A stretch of DNA of 64,000 bases from Pseudomonadota bacterium (GTDB lineage: Bacteria; Pseudomonadota; Gammaproteobacteria; Steroidobacterales; Steroidobacteraceae), in assembly GCA_023433705.1 (NCBI GenBank), contig JAEYUC010000024.1, forward strand, positions 91,993-155,992, read 5' to 3'. Below the pieces are notes generated by a model that was not told the DNA's origin, searched no databases, and worked only from the letters and a program-made list of their open reading frames with translations. Made by a program: the position numbers and the translations under genes. Shown one piece after another: positions 6,902-16,333 of this stretch; position 1 is the stretch's first letter; the number at the start of each line of letters is the position of its first letter.

Positions 6902-9661
6902 ATGAGACCGCGCATTTCCAGTCCGTTCGAACGATTCCTGGTCCGGAACGCGCGCGTGGTGACGTGGTGCGCGGCGACCTACGCCGGCGTCTGCTCGCTG
7001 GCGCTCGGGTTCCACCTGGGCGGCGACGGTGTCGTCGAGCTGCTCGGCGCCTGGGCCTCGCTGCCCATCATCGCCGCCATCTGCGCGCTGCTGTGGGTGG
7101 CGATGCGCGATCCCGCGCTGAGCCGCCGCCGGCGCATCGCGTGGACGCTGGTGTTCGTGGCCCAGCTGCTCGACTTCGTCGCGAGCATGGGCTGGGGATA
7201 CGGCGTGCTCTCGGGCGACATTTCGATCGGCGCGTGGCCCGACGTGCTGTACGTGTTCTTCTATCCACTCATCGCGACGGCGTGCGTGCTGTTGTATCTC
7301 GATCTCGGCGGCAGGCTAGATACGGCGCGCGCGCTCGTCGACGCCGCGACGATCGCGATCGGCTGCGGATTGGTGCTGTGGTTCACGGCGCTCGCGCCGC
7401 TCGGTGGCATGAACGGCGACCAGTTCGCATCGCACTGGGCGGTCGCCGGTTACGGCCTCGGGAATGCGGTCGCGCTCATCGCCGCGGCATTGCTCGCGAT
7501 GCAGATCACCGACTGGCGCAACGAGCGCGCGATCGTGTTCATGCTGGTCGCGCTGGTGGTGACGCTGGTCGCCGACCTGATGTGGGTGCATGCCGAGTTG
7601 CGCGGCGAATACCGACTCGGCGGGGCCAGCGACATCGTCTACCTGGTCTACTACGTCTGCTTCCTGTTCGCCGCCCGACAACTGCCCGAGCGGCGCGCGG
7701 ACGCGCCTTCACACGCCGCGCAGGGCGACTTGCGCGGCTCGTTGCCCGTGGTCGCGCTGATGGTGGGGATGGTCGCGATGCTCGACGATCAGCTTTCCGT
7801 GGCGACCGCCAATTCGACGATCGTGATCACGGCGGTCGTAAGCGCGGTGCTGCTGGTCATCGCCGGACAGGCATTCGCTTCGCGTGAGATGAGCGCGTTG
7901 AACCGCGAAGTGGCCACGCGCCGTTTCGACGAGCGGCTCACCGAGCTCGTGCGCCGCTCGAGCGATCTCATCGCGATCTGCGATCCGGGCGGCATGGTCC
8001 GTTACGTCAGTCCCTCCTGCGAGGCGGTGCTCGGACTCTCGTCCGCGCAGATCACGGGCCGGCGTCTCGAGGAGGTCCTGGGTCCGGAAGCGAAACACGT
8101 TCGCGCCGTGTTCGACGAGGTGCTCGGCAGTCCGTACGCCGAGCGGACCACCGCGTTCTCGCGCATGCCGCCGGATGGCGAGCCGCGTTCGTACAAGGTG
8201 GTCGTCGCGAACCTGACGCACGTCGAGTCGATCCGCGGCATCACGCTCAACATCCGCGACGTGTCGGACGCCGCGAAGCTCAACGAGCAGCTGCGCACGC
8301 TCGCGTTCCACGACTCACTCACCATGCTCGCGAACCGCAGCCTGTTTGCCGACCGGGTGCACGAGGCGATCAAGCGTTTTCCCGAGGGCATGACGCCCGC
8401 GGTGCTGTTCATCGACCTCGACAATTTCAAGACGGTCAACGACAGCATGGGCCACAGCGCGGGCGACCTGCTGCTGCGGGAATTCGCGCAACGGCTCGTC
8501 AAGTGCACGCGCGCGGGCGACACCGTCGCGCGTCTCGGCGGCGACGAATTCGCGGTGCTGCTGGATCATGCTCCGGACGTCGAGGCGGCCTTGTCGGTGG
8601 CGCGCCAGGTCATCGATGCGTGCCGCCAGCCTTTCGAACTCGACGGCCAGCAGGTGCGGATCGGCGCGAGCATCGGCGTCGCGATCTCGGATCGCGCCAG
8701 CAACGTCGAGCGGCTGCTGCGCAACGCGGACGCCGCGATGTACGCGGCCAAGGCGCACGGCAAGGGGCACGCGGAGATCTTCGCGCCCGAGATGCTGCGC
8801 GAGGCGCGCCGCCGCATGCGCATCGAGAACGAACTCGCCGACGCACTGGAACTCGACCAGCTCGAGGCTCACTACCAGCCGATCGTGGACCTCACGTCAC
8901 GCCGCATCGTGGGCGTCGAAGCGCTGATGCGCTGGCGCCATCCGACCCGCGGACTCGTGCCGCCCGGCGACTTCGTGCCGCTCGCGGAGGAGACCGGCCA
9001 GATCGTCCCGATGTCGCGCTGGATGCTCGAGCGCGCGTGCCGGGATCTCGTGCGCCTGCAGCGGGAGCTGACGCACGTATCGGGCTTGCGGGTCGCCGTG
9101 AACATTTCGAGCCGCTACCTGAATCACGGAGACATCGTCGACGACGTGCGTTCCGTGCTGGCCGCGTACGAACTGCTGCCCGAGTGCCTGATCCTCGAAG
9201 TCACCGAGAGCCTGCTGCTGGAAAACTCCGCGCGCCTCGATCGAACCTTCCAGGAACTCAAGGCGATGGGCGTGCGGCTCGCGCTCGATGACTTCGGTAC
9301 GGGGTATTCCTCGCTGTCGTACCTGCATCGCTTCCCGATCGACATCCTCAAGATCGACCGTTCGTTCGTGCAGCGGCTGCAGGGCGGCAAGGGCGAGGGC
9401 GAGCGCAAGGACGCCGTGGCGCTCGCGAAGGCGATCCTGTCGCTCGCGGCCGCGCTCGGACTCGAGACGGTGGCGGAAGGAATCGAAGCCGAGTCGCAGC
9501 GTTCGGCGCTGCTCGCGCTCGGATGCCGCACGGGGCAGGGTTATTCGTTCGGCGCCGCGATGGCGCTGAGCGACCTGATCGCGATGCAGGGTAGTTTGCA
9601 GGCTGCGCCGGAAATGTCCGCCGATACCGCCATGACGGCGGAAGCGCGCCGCCGCGGCTGA
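6902..9661 (+). CDS. membrane PAS-GGDEF-EAL cyclic-di-GMP protein
   Basis: A 919-residue bifunctional signalling protein. Residues about 15-325 form a multi-helix membrane sensor of around nine segments. A PAS domain follows at 345-455 (SSDLIAICDPGGMVRYVSPS). The GGDEF motif is intact at residue 546, preceded by RAGD, an RxxD inhibitory site. The EAL domain is canonical (VEALMRW at 673, then NISSRYL, EVTES, DDFGTGYSS, KID, AEGIE, GQGYSFG), so both cyclase and phosphodiesterase catalytic residues are present. I used ATG 6902 rather than an upstream TTG at 6869. The gene is divergent from the TIGR02001-type gene, 174 nt away. Confidence 0.92.
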   Translation: MRPRISSPFERFLVRNARVVTWCAATYAGVCSLALGFHLGGDGVVELLGAWASLPIIAAICALLWVAMRDPALSRRRRIAWTLVFVAQLLDFVASMGWGYGVLSGDISIGAWPDVLYVFFYPLIATACVLLYLDLGGRLDTARALVDAATIAIGCGLVLWFTALAPLGGMNGDQFASHWAVAGYGLGNAVALIAAALLAMQITDWRNERAIVFMLVALVVTLVADLMWVHAELRGEYRLGGASDIVYLVYYVCFLFAARQLPERRADAPSHAAQGDLRGSLPVVALMVGMVAMLDDQLSVATANSTIVITAVVSAVLLVIAGQAFASREMSALNREVATRRFDERLTELVRRSSDLIAICDPGGMVRYVSPSCEAVLGLSSAQITGRRLEEVLGPEAKHVRAVFDEVLGSPYAERTTAFSRMPPDGEPRSYKVVVANLTHVESIRGITLNIRDVSDAAKLNEQLRTLAFHDSLTMLANRSLFADRVHEAIKRFPEGMTPAVLFIDLDNFKTVNDSMGHSAGDLLLREFAQRLVKCTRAGDTVARLGGDEFAVLLDHAPDVEAALSVARQVIDACRQPFELDGQQVRIGASIGVAISDRASNVERLLRNADAAMYAAKAHGKGHAEIFAPEMLREARRRMRIENELADALELDQLEAHYQPIVDLTSRRIVGVEALMRWRHPTRGLVPPGDFVPLAEETGQIVPMSRWMLERACRDLVRLQRELTHVSGLRVAVNISSRYLNHGDIVDDVRSVLAAYELLPECLILEVTESLLLENSARLDRTFQELKAMGVRLALDDFGTGYSSLSYLHRFPIDILKIDRSFVQRLQGGKGEGERKDAVALAKAILSLAAALGLETVAEGIEAESQRSALLALGCRTGQGYSFGAAMALSDLIAMQGSLQAAPEMSADTAMTAEARRRG

Positions 9662-9874
9662 CCAACTACTCGCCGGCCGGCCGGGGGTCTGCACCGTAGC
9701 TGGGCGCGCCCACCTGACATAACGCCAAGAGCGCTTCTCATAATCGAAGCCGTGGAAATGCGCTTCACGGAACCGCGGAAAAGATGCGAAGTGCGTGGGT
9801 TCCGGGTCCGTGGGGCTCGTCTAATCTCCCTCCGCGCCACGCAGGCGAGAAGAACAAAGTCAGCGGAGAAACTG

Positions 9875-11665
9875 GTGAATTCGGCGGAAGTTACCTCGCT
9901 AGATGCGGGCGCGAATCCAGAGCGAAACACTGAAAGCGTATTGCGGGCAGTGTGCCTGCGTCTCGGCTGCACGGCGGCCGCCGCGGTGTTCCCGCGCGAC
10001 CACAACCGCGTCGTGTGGGGCCGTTCGGGAGCCGACATCGAATTCGCGAACGCGCAGACGGCGATTGCCGGCGATGAGCTCGCGCGCCGGACCATCGAGA
10101 CGCGCAAGCCCGTCGCGACGAATCGCCTGCGGCACCAGCGCGGCGGCGATGTCGCCTGCAAGCTGGTCGCGGTGCCGTTGATCGCACGCGGCGGTCCCGC
10201 CGGCGCGCTCATCATCTTCAATCGACCGGACGAGCCGAGTTTCGACGAATTCGCCGTGCGCCGGCTCGCCCGTTTCGCGCGGCTGCTGGCGCGCAACGCG
10301 ACGCAGGACCTCGACTCGCTCACGGGACTGCTGTCATGGGACGGATTCAAGAATCGCGTCGACACGTGGCAGCGGGCGAACGCATCCGGCGCGATGGTTT
10401 CGATGCTGTATGGCGACATCGATCGCCTGCACGTCATCAACGATCTCGCGGGCTTCTCCGATGGCGACAAGGTGATCCGCCGCTGCGGGCTCGCGATCCG
10501 CCGCGCGTTGATCGGCTCCGAGAGTTTCGCGTGCCGCCTGTCGGGCGACCGTTTCACCGTGTTCATCCCGCACATGAATCTCGCGCAGGCGCGCCAGCTC
10601 GCCGAGCGCATCTGCCGCGAAGTCAGCACGGCCCCTGCGAAGGGCGAGACCGATCACCCTGTTTCGATTTCGTGGGGCGTGGTTTCGACCCAGGTCTCCG
10701 ACCTGCATCTCGATCACCGGATCGCGGAGGCGGAGATCGCCTGCAAGACCGCCAAGGATCGCGGTCGCGGCCGCGTCGAGGTCTACCAGGACACGGACCA
10801 GAGCATGATCCGCCGCCATGACGAGATCGGGCTCATCGGCGCCGTGCGCGAGGCGCTGCGCCTGCAGCGCATAGTCGTGTTCGCGCAGCCGATCACGCCA
10901 CTGATCAACCACAACCTGCCGACCACGTACGAACTGCTGGTCCGCATCGTCGATGCGAAGGGCAACATCGTCGAAGCGGCCGACTTCATGTCCGCGGCGA
11001 CGCGTTACCAGATCCTGCCCGAGATCGATCGCGCGGTGTGCGAACGCGCGTTCGAGCAGCTATCGAAGAATCCGTCGCGCGGTCCACTGCGCGTGTCGAT
11101 CAATTTGTCCGGCCCGTCGCTCTCGGATCCCGAATTCCTCGAGTGGCTCCTGTCCGCGATGGCGAAGCACCGGATCGACGGCACGAGCATCTCCTTCGAG
11201 ATCACGGAGGCCGCGGCCGCCGCGAACCTGCAGCAGGTGCAGGAGTTCATCCGCCGCCTCACCAGTCACGGCGTGCGCTTCGCGCTCGACGACTTCGGCA
11301 CGGGCGTGAGCTCGCTGGCCTATCTCAAGAACCTCGAGATCAACACGATCAAGCTCGACGGCTCGTACGTGCGCGACGTGCTGACGAATCCGCGTTCGCA
11401 GGCGCTCGTGCGCGCGATCGTGCAGCTCGCGGAAGCCATGGGCATCACCACGGTCGCGGAGTACGTGGAAACGAACGGCGTACGCGACCGGCTCGCGTCG
11501 CTCGGCATCCAGTTCGGACAGGGATTCGCGCTCGGCCGCCCGAGCCCGCTCGACGACGTGCTCGCCGCGGTGGTCGAACAGGCGCCGCAGGGTCGCGAGC
11601 GACCGTTCAACGACACGTCGTTCACGACGGTGTCCGGCATCCCCATCATGTTCAAGCACGCGTAA
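9875..11665 (+). CDS. GAF-like / degenerate GGDEF / EAL protein
   Basis: A 596-residue cytosolic c-di-GMP protein. The N-terminal part (about 15-150) looks like a GAF sensor (VCLRLGCTAAAAVFPRD, later VAVPLIARGGPAGALIIFNRPDEPSFDEF). The GGDEF signature is degraded to SGDRF at residue 223, so cyclase activity is unlikely. The EAL part has ELL at 353 and keeps EITE, DDFGTG, the KLD lysine, AEYVE and GQGF, so it is probably a phosphodiesterase with a regulatory GGDEF. I chose GTG at 9875 because GGAG lies six bases upstream; longer starts at 9752 or 9758 add an unusual basic tail. Confidence 0.86.
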   Translation: MNSAEVTSLDAGANPERNTESVLRAVCLRLGCTAAAAVFPRDHNRVVWGRSGADIEFANAQTAIAGDELARRTIETRKPVATNRLRHQRGGDVACKLVAVPLIARGGPAGALIIFNRPDEPSFDEFAVRRLARFARLLARNATQDLDSLTGLLSWDGFKNRVDTWQRANASGAMVSMLYGDIDRLHVINDLAGFSDGDKVIRRCGLAIRRALIGSESFACRLSGDRFTVFIPHMNLAQARQLAERICREVSTAPAKGETDHPVSISWGVVSTQVSDLHLDHRIAEAEIACKTAKDRGRGRVEVYQDTDQSMIRRHDEIGLIGAVREALRLQRIVVFAQPITPLINHNLPTTYELLVRIVDAKGNIVEAADFMSAATRYQILPEIDRAVCERAFEQLSKNPSRGPLRVSINLSGPSLSDPEFLEWLLSAMAKHRIDGTSISFEITEAAAAANLQQVQEFIRRLTSHGVRFALDDFGTGVSSLAYLKNLEINTIKLDGSYVRDVLTNPRSQALVRAIVQLAEAMGITTVAEYVETNGVRDRLASLGIQFGQGFALGRPSPLDDVLAAVVEQAPQGRERPFNDTSFTTVSGIPIMFKHA

Positions 11666-11667
11666 AA

Positions 11668-11762
11668 GGGAAATTCCCCGTTTCCTAGCAAACGGGGACG
11701 GACCTCACCAGCCCATCGCGCGGGCGAGTCGCCGACTTCGGCTAGCAAACGGGGAATGTCCC
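11668..11762. repeat. imperfect inverted repeat after a stop codon
   Basis: Two arms of about 22 nt (11668-11689 and 11741-11762) are reverse complements apart from a few mismatches. Both contain CTAGCAAACGGGGA-type sequence and flank a 51-nt spacer. The left arm also holds a perfect 8-bp hairpin, CCCCGTTT / AAACGGGG with a 6-nt loop. It begins two bases after the stop of the GAF-EAL gene and ends 18 nt before the MFS start. It may act as a REP-like element or transcript end; no U-run follows. Confidence 0.6.
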
Positions 11763-11780
11763 CCCTTACACTCGCGCGCG

Positions 11781-13091
11781 ATGCTCAAACTCTCGCGTTA
11801 CCAGTGGACCGTCTTCGCGGCGGCGTGGCTCGGCTGGGGCTTCGATGTATTCGACGGGCTGTTGTTCAACTTCGTCGCGCCGAACGCCATTCCCACCTTG
11901 TTAGGCGTGCCGATCGGCGGGCCGGAAGCGCGCACGGCGTTACCTTACTGGATAGGCATCCTCAATGCGCTGTTGCTGCTCGGCTGGGCCGCGGGCGGCG
12001 TGTTGTTCGGTCCGATCTCGGACCGCTTCGGCCGCAAGCGCGTGCTCATGATCACGATGCTGCTGTACGCGTTCGGCACGGCCGGGTGCGCGTTCGTGAC
12101 CGAGATGTGGCAGCTCATCGTCTTCCGCATCATCGCGAGCCTGGGTATCGGCGGCGAATGGGCCGCGGGTTCCGCGATGGTCGCCGAGGTCGTTCCCGAG
12201 GATCAACGTGTCGAAGCAGGCGCCTTGCTCTACACCTCCGCGCCGCTCGGCCTGTTCCTCGCGATGTTCGTGAACGCCGAAGTCGCCGGCGACTGGTTCG
12301 CGCACGATCCGGCGATGTCCTGGCGGTACGTGCTGCTCTTCGGACTCATTCCGGCGGGCATTGCGTTCATCGTACGCGCGTTCGTGCGCGAGCCCGAGCG
12401 TTGGGCCGCGGCCACCGCCAACGCCGCCCCCGCGCGAGTTCGCGAGATCTTCGCGCCCGAGGTGCGCGCGCGCACCGTCAGCGCGCTCATCGTCACGCTG
12501 GTCGCGCTGATCACCTGGTGGACCTGCAACGCCTTCCTGCAGGCGCTCGCGAACACTCTCGCGGGGGCGGAAGCCGCGACTCGCGGGCTCGACGCGGCGG
12601 CCACGGCCGCGCTCAAGCAGGAATGGATCAAGCTCGGAACGGCCTGCTTCAATTGGGGCGGCCTGATCGGCACGTTGCTGACGATCCCGATCGCCAAACG
12701 TCTCGGCCGCCGCAAGCTGTTCGCGATCTACTTCACCGGGAGCGCGGTCGCCGTCATGGCGGCCTGCGGTCTCGACATTCCGTCCGAGACGCGGCTGTAC
12801 CTGTGGTTCTTCATCGGGCTCACGGTGTTCGGCGTGTTCGGTTCCTTCCCGTTCTACCTACCCGAGCTCTTCCCGACCCGGCTGCGCGCCACCGGCAGCG
12901 GCTTCTGCTACAACATCGGCCGGGTCATCACGGCCGGCGGCGTGTTCGCGGTGGGCGCCATCGCGCAGAGCGCGCAGGGCGATCCGCACATCATCCTGCA
13001 GACGCTGTTCGCGATCGGGTTCGTGCCGATCGTGGGTGTCCTGCTCCTGCACTGGATCATCGAGACGCGCGGGCAGAAGATTCCGGATTGA
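11781..13091 (+). CDS. MFS transporter, sugar/organic-acid proton symporter type
   Basis: Twelve-helix major facilitator of 436 residues. Typical signatures are the opening WGFDVFDGLLFNFVAPN, the loop 2-3 motif GPISDRFGRKRVLM, and LGIGGEWAAGSAMVAE after helix 4. A matching half-motif IAKRLGRRKLF lies between helices 8 and 9. These fit the sialate/aromatic-acid/sugar symporter branches of the family, but substrate cannot be told. A palindromic element lies directly upstream. It is convergent with the copper receptor gene (135 nt apart). Confidence 0.85.
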   Translation: MLKLSRYQWTVFAAAWLGWGFDVFDGLLFNFVAPNAIPTLLGVPIGGPEARTALPYWIGILNALLLLGWAAGGVLFGPISDRFGRKRVLMITMLLYAFGTAGCAFVTEMWQLIVFRIIASLGIGGEWAAGSAMVAEVVPEDQRVEAGALLYTSAPLGLFLAMFVNAEVAGDWFAHDPAMSWRYVLLFGLIPAGIAFIVRAFVREPERWAAATANAAPARVREIFAPEVRARTVSALIVTLVALITWWTCNAFLQALANTLAGAEAATRGLDAAATAALKQEWIKLGTACFNWGGLIGTLLTIPIAKRLGRRKLFAIYFTGSAVAVMAACGLDIPSETRLYLWFFIGLTVFGVFGSFPFYLPELFPTRLRATGSGFCYNIGRVITAGGVFAVGAIAQSAQGDPHIILQTLFAIGFVPIVGVLLLHWIIETRGQKIPD

Positions 13092-13226
13092 GGGTGCGAC
13101 CGTTGATCGGTCCAGCCTCGTCGTGCTGGCTCGCGATCATGAGTGTCTGCGCGGCGACGTGTGACCAGCGCGCCCGTGGTGAGGAAGAATCTGGAGCCCC
13201 GGCACGACCGGGAAGTGGCGCGGCCC

Positions 13227-15881
13227 TTACAGCCGCGCGGCGACTTCGAGGTTGTAGGTGCGCCGCGAGTAAGGGTGAAACGCCCAGTAGCGTTCGTTGC
13301 CGATATTGTCGATGCCGAGCGCGCCGCTCCAGTGGTCACCGAATTCGCAGCGTACGCGTGCGTCGGCCACGAGGTAGCGGCTCGTGCCGGTGTAACTCGT
13401 GCCGTGAGGGTCCGAGTTGTCGAGCGTGTTGTACTGCAGGCCGCTGTAACGCGCGCCGAGCGTCGCGCTGATCCGGTCATTCGGGCGCCAGGTGGCGAGC
13501 GTGTTCGCGCGCCACTCCGGCACGCGCGGCTGCCGCGCGCCTTCGCTCGCGGGGAAATTGCCGTTCTGCAGGATGCGCGAACGCGCGTACGTGACGCTTC
13601 CGGCGAGCTCGAGCGTCGCCAGTGGCTGCGCGCGCGCCACGAGCTCGACGCCGCGCGTGCGGATGCGATCGACGTTCTGGATGGTCGTCACGGTCGAGCC
13701 GCCCGCGACGTTCACCTGCGAATACAGCGCATCGCGCGTGTCTTCGGAGAAGCCCGTGGCGCGCAGGTCGCCGTGGTCGAACATCACGATGGCGGAAAAC
13801 TCGCTGGTCCAGGACTTCTCGGGCTCGAGATCCGGATCGTTGTTCACGATCGTGTTGGCGAAGATCGATCCCTGGTAGAGCTCGGCGACGGTGGGTAGCC
13901 GCACCGCGCGTCCGAGCGATGCCTTGAGCATGAGATCGGGGGTCACGCCCCATGCCAGCGCGAGTTTCGGCGAGACGTGGGTTTCGCTGCGCGCCGGAAA
14001 GGCCAGCACCTCCGTTCGGGCCGCGATCGATCCCTCGTCCGCGTGCCAGTGTTCGATGCGCGCGCCGAGGGTCGCCTGCCAGTCGCGCGCGAATTTCCAG
14101 GTGTCCTGTGCGTAGGCGCTCAGAAGTTGTGTGTCGCCGCGAAAGGCCGAGAAGCGCTCACCCACGGGTCCACTCAGCCAGTCGACGGTGTCGCTGACCT
14201 CGGTGCGCAGGCCGTAATGGTCGTGCTGCACGCCGAGCTCGAACGTGTGCGACGAGGCTCCGCGGGATTCGCGCACCGCGCGAATCGCGAGCGTCGTCCA
14301 CCCGGTGCCGGACTGATCCGCGATGCGGCCCGCGCCACCGGTCGCCGCGATGGGCTGTGAGACGAGCGGCGAATGGAATTCGTCCGAGCGGTACTCGTAG
14401 AGGCTCGCGGTCGCTTCGAGATTCCATGCGCCGAGGTGGCCGCGTCGGACCGAGAGACCCTGCATGACATGGGTGAGCTCACCCTTCGAAGGGCCGATCT
14501 CGGTCGGCCCGATCGTGAAAACGCGGCCCTCGATGTTAACGGTGCCCGAGTAGACGGGCGCTCCGTGCGTGTCGCGCAACCAGGTGTCCGATACACGAGT
14601 TGCTTCGTTGCGCCAGACGCCGAGCGTGTAACTCGCGCGCCAGTGGTCGCCGAATTCCCGCGCGAGCTTGATCTTGCCGTGATCCTGGACCGTGCCGATG
14701 GTGTTGGTGTCCCCTAACAACCACCAGTCGCGATTGCGCGGATCGCGCCCGGCGATGGCGCCGGTCACGGGTATGCCGCCGGCTCCCTCGGCTCCGGCGG
14801 CGAGGAGTTTGTTGGCGAACGAGATCGGATGACTCTCGCTGTCGAGCCGGTTGAAGTTCACCCACCACGCGGTCGAGCCTTGCCGATCGCCGTACGACGC
14901 ATTGGCCTGCCAGCCGCCGTAGCTGCCGTGCGCGCCGTGGACGTCGAAGTCCTCGGTGAAGGTAGTGAGCCCGGCGCGCACTTCGAGCGACTCCGGCATG
15001 CGTGTGACGTAATCGACCACCGCGCCCACCGAGTTTCCCGCGTATGCCGCGGAGAACGGCCCATACAGGACGTCCACGCGCTCGATTTCCTCCGGCGTGA
15101 CCATGCCCCAGCGCGGCGTGAACGTCGCGCCGTTGCCGAGCAGGTTGGACAGCAGGATCCCGTCGGCGAACACCAGCGAACGCGCGCTGTTGCCGGTGCC
15201 CGATGCGCGGCTCGCGAGCACCGCGTGGTCGTAGTCGCCGATGTAACGCTTGCGTACCGTGAGGCTCGGCAGGTACTTGAGCGCGTCCTCCGCATCCGTC
15301 GCGTTGATGACGCGTTGCACGGCCTCGCCCGAGATGCCTTCGATGGTGGTCGGGATCTGCGTGGGCAGCGAGCTCGGCCGCCGCGCGACCACGGTGACCA
15401 CGCCGAGCGACTGGGTCATCGAACTCTCCGCCGCGGGCGGCGAGACGTCGCGTGCCTCGACCGCGAGTTCGACCGTGATCTTTCCCGCCTGGCGGAATTC
15501 GAGCGTCAGCGGAACGGACTTGCCGAGCTCGAGCGGCGCTTCGAGGCCCACCAGCATGAGGTGAATGCCGCCGGGCTGGATCCTCACGGTGGCACCCGGC
15601 GGGATTTCGATCTCCGAGAGCGGGCGCATGCGCGCCATGCCGTCGGCGACCCGCGTTTCGTGGAACTCGACCTTGGCCGCGACCGGCGTGCTGGCCGAGA
15701 TCAGCGCGTCCGCGGTCTTCGACCGGTTGGTGATGGATAGATAGGCGACTCCCATCGACATGCCCGGCATGGTCGGACGCGACCATGGATGGCCGATGGA
15801 CAGATCGCCCTGCGTGTATTCGTGCGCCCCCGCGACCTGCACGAGCAGGCAAGCGGCAAGCGCCAGCAATGTTCGGAACAC
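13227..15881 (-). CDS. TonB-dependent receptor with N-terminal PCu(A)C copper-chaperone domain
   Basis: An 884-residue fusion. Residues 1-19 are a Sec signal peptide. Residues about 20-150 are a complete PCu(A)C domain with the exact copper signature H74-x10-M85-x21-H107-x-M109. A short linker leads to a TonB-box-like VVTVVARRP (about 161-169), then a plug domain (DALKYLPSLTVRK, RSLVFADGILLSNLLGNG, EEIERVDVLYGPFSAAYAGNSVGAVVDYVT) and a 22-strand-type barrel to the end. The barrel part has no signal peptide of its own, so the fusion is in frame and functional by design. It is preceded by a DUF2946 gene, another family linked to copper. Copper uptake at the outer membrane is the inferred role. 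Confidence 0.92.
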   Translation of the reverse strand: MFRTLLALAACLLVQVAGAHEYTQGDLSIGHPWSRPTMPGMSMGVAYLSITNRSKTADALISASTPVAAKVEFHETRVADGMARMRPLSEIEIPPGATVRIQPGGIHLMLVGLEAPLELGKSVPLTLEFRQAGKITVELAVEARDVSPPAAESSMTQSLGVVTVVARRPSSLPTQIPTTIEGISGEAVQRVINATDAEDALKYLPSLTVRKRYIGDYDHAVLASRASGTGNSARSLVFADGILLSNLLGNGATFTPRWGMVTPEEIERVDVLYGPFSAAYAGNSVGAVVDYVTRMPESLEVRAGLTTFTEDFDVHGAHGSYGGWQANASYGDRQGSTAWWVNFNRLDSESHPISFANKLLAAGAEGAGGIPVTGAIAGRDPRNRDWWLLGDTNTIGTVQDHGKIKLAREFGDHWRASYTLGVWRNEATRVSDTWLRDTHGAPVYSGTVNIEGRVFTIGPTEIGPSKGELTHVMQGLSVRRGHLGAWNLEATASLYEYRSDEFHSPLVSQPIAATGGAGRIADQSGTGWTTLAIRAVRESRGASSHTFELGVQHDHYGLRTEVSDTVDWLSGPVGERFSAFRGDTQLLSAYAQDTWKFARDWQATLGARIEHWHADEGSIAARTEVLAFPARSETHVSPKLALAWGVTPDLMLKASLGRAVRLPTVAELYQGSIFANTIVNNDPDLEPEKSWTSEFSAIVMFDHGDLRATGFSEDTRDALYSQVNVAGGSTVTTIQNVDRIRTRGVELVARAQPLATLELAGSVTYARSRILQNGNFPASEGARQPRVPEWRANTLATWRPNDRISATLGARYSGLQYNTLDNSDPHGTSYTGTSRYLVADARVRCEFGDHWSGALGIDNIGNERYWAFHPYSRRTYNLEVAARL

Positions 15882-15960
15882 TGGAAACTCCTGACGAACG
15901 CACGCGGCGCGTTTGCGCGCGTGCCGATGCGCGGGAACGAGCCCGGCGCGTTATCGGATG

Positions 15961-16305
15961 TCAGGTAAGGGCGGGAGGCGCACGCGCGGTCTGAGCGCGT
16001 CGCAGCGGGGTCGGGAGCGTCTGGCTATCCAGTTCCGGAAGCTTCGACGTCGCGAGCGGCGACGCCAGCGCGGGCTGGATCATCGCGAGCGGCGCGCCCA
16101 GCAGCGGCGCGACGCAGTACGCGCAATGCGGCGCGGTGGACTCACCGCCCGGAATCTCGATGGTCTCGGTCTTGCCGCGGTCGTTGGAGCAGACCCTGGC
16201 CTGAACCTGGAATCCTTCCGCGGTCGGCACGACGTCCGACGGGATCAGCACGCGCAGTGTCAGCGCCGCGAGCAGCAGCGGAAAGACGAAACTCCGGAAG
16301 CGCAT
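15961..16305 (-). CDS. DUF2946-type small exported protein
   Basis: A 114-residue protein with an N-terminal hydrophobic signal segment (FRSFVFPLLLAALTLRVLIP), a DUF2946-like middle (GFQVQARVCSNDRG) and the cysteine pair HCAYC that is characteristic of the family and could bind metal. DUF2946 genes often neighbour TonB-dependent copper receptors, and this one ends 79 nt before the PCu(A)C-receptor gene on the same strand. ATG 16305 lacks a good ribosome-binding site; a GTG six codons upstream is an alternative. Biochemical function is unknown. Confidence 0.75.
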   Translation of the reverse strand: MRFRSFVFPLLLAALTLRVLIPSDVVPTAEGFQVQARVCSNDRGKTETIEIPGGESTAPHCAYCVAPLLGAPLAMIQPALASPLATSKLPELDSQTLPTPLRRAQTARAPPALT

Positions 16306-16333
16306 GGATCGCAGGCGTGTCACGCCGCGGATT

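Noticed and set aside
9752..9874. Longer N-terminus for the GAF-EAL protein
   Set aside because: The extra 41 codons are basic and unlike a GAF or signal sequence, and a GTG with a good GGAG site lies at 9875.
11668..11762. Intrinsic terminator after the GAF-EAL gene
   Set aside because: The stems are good but neither is followed by a T-run, so I listed it as a repeat.
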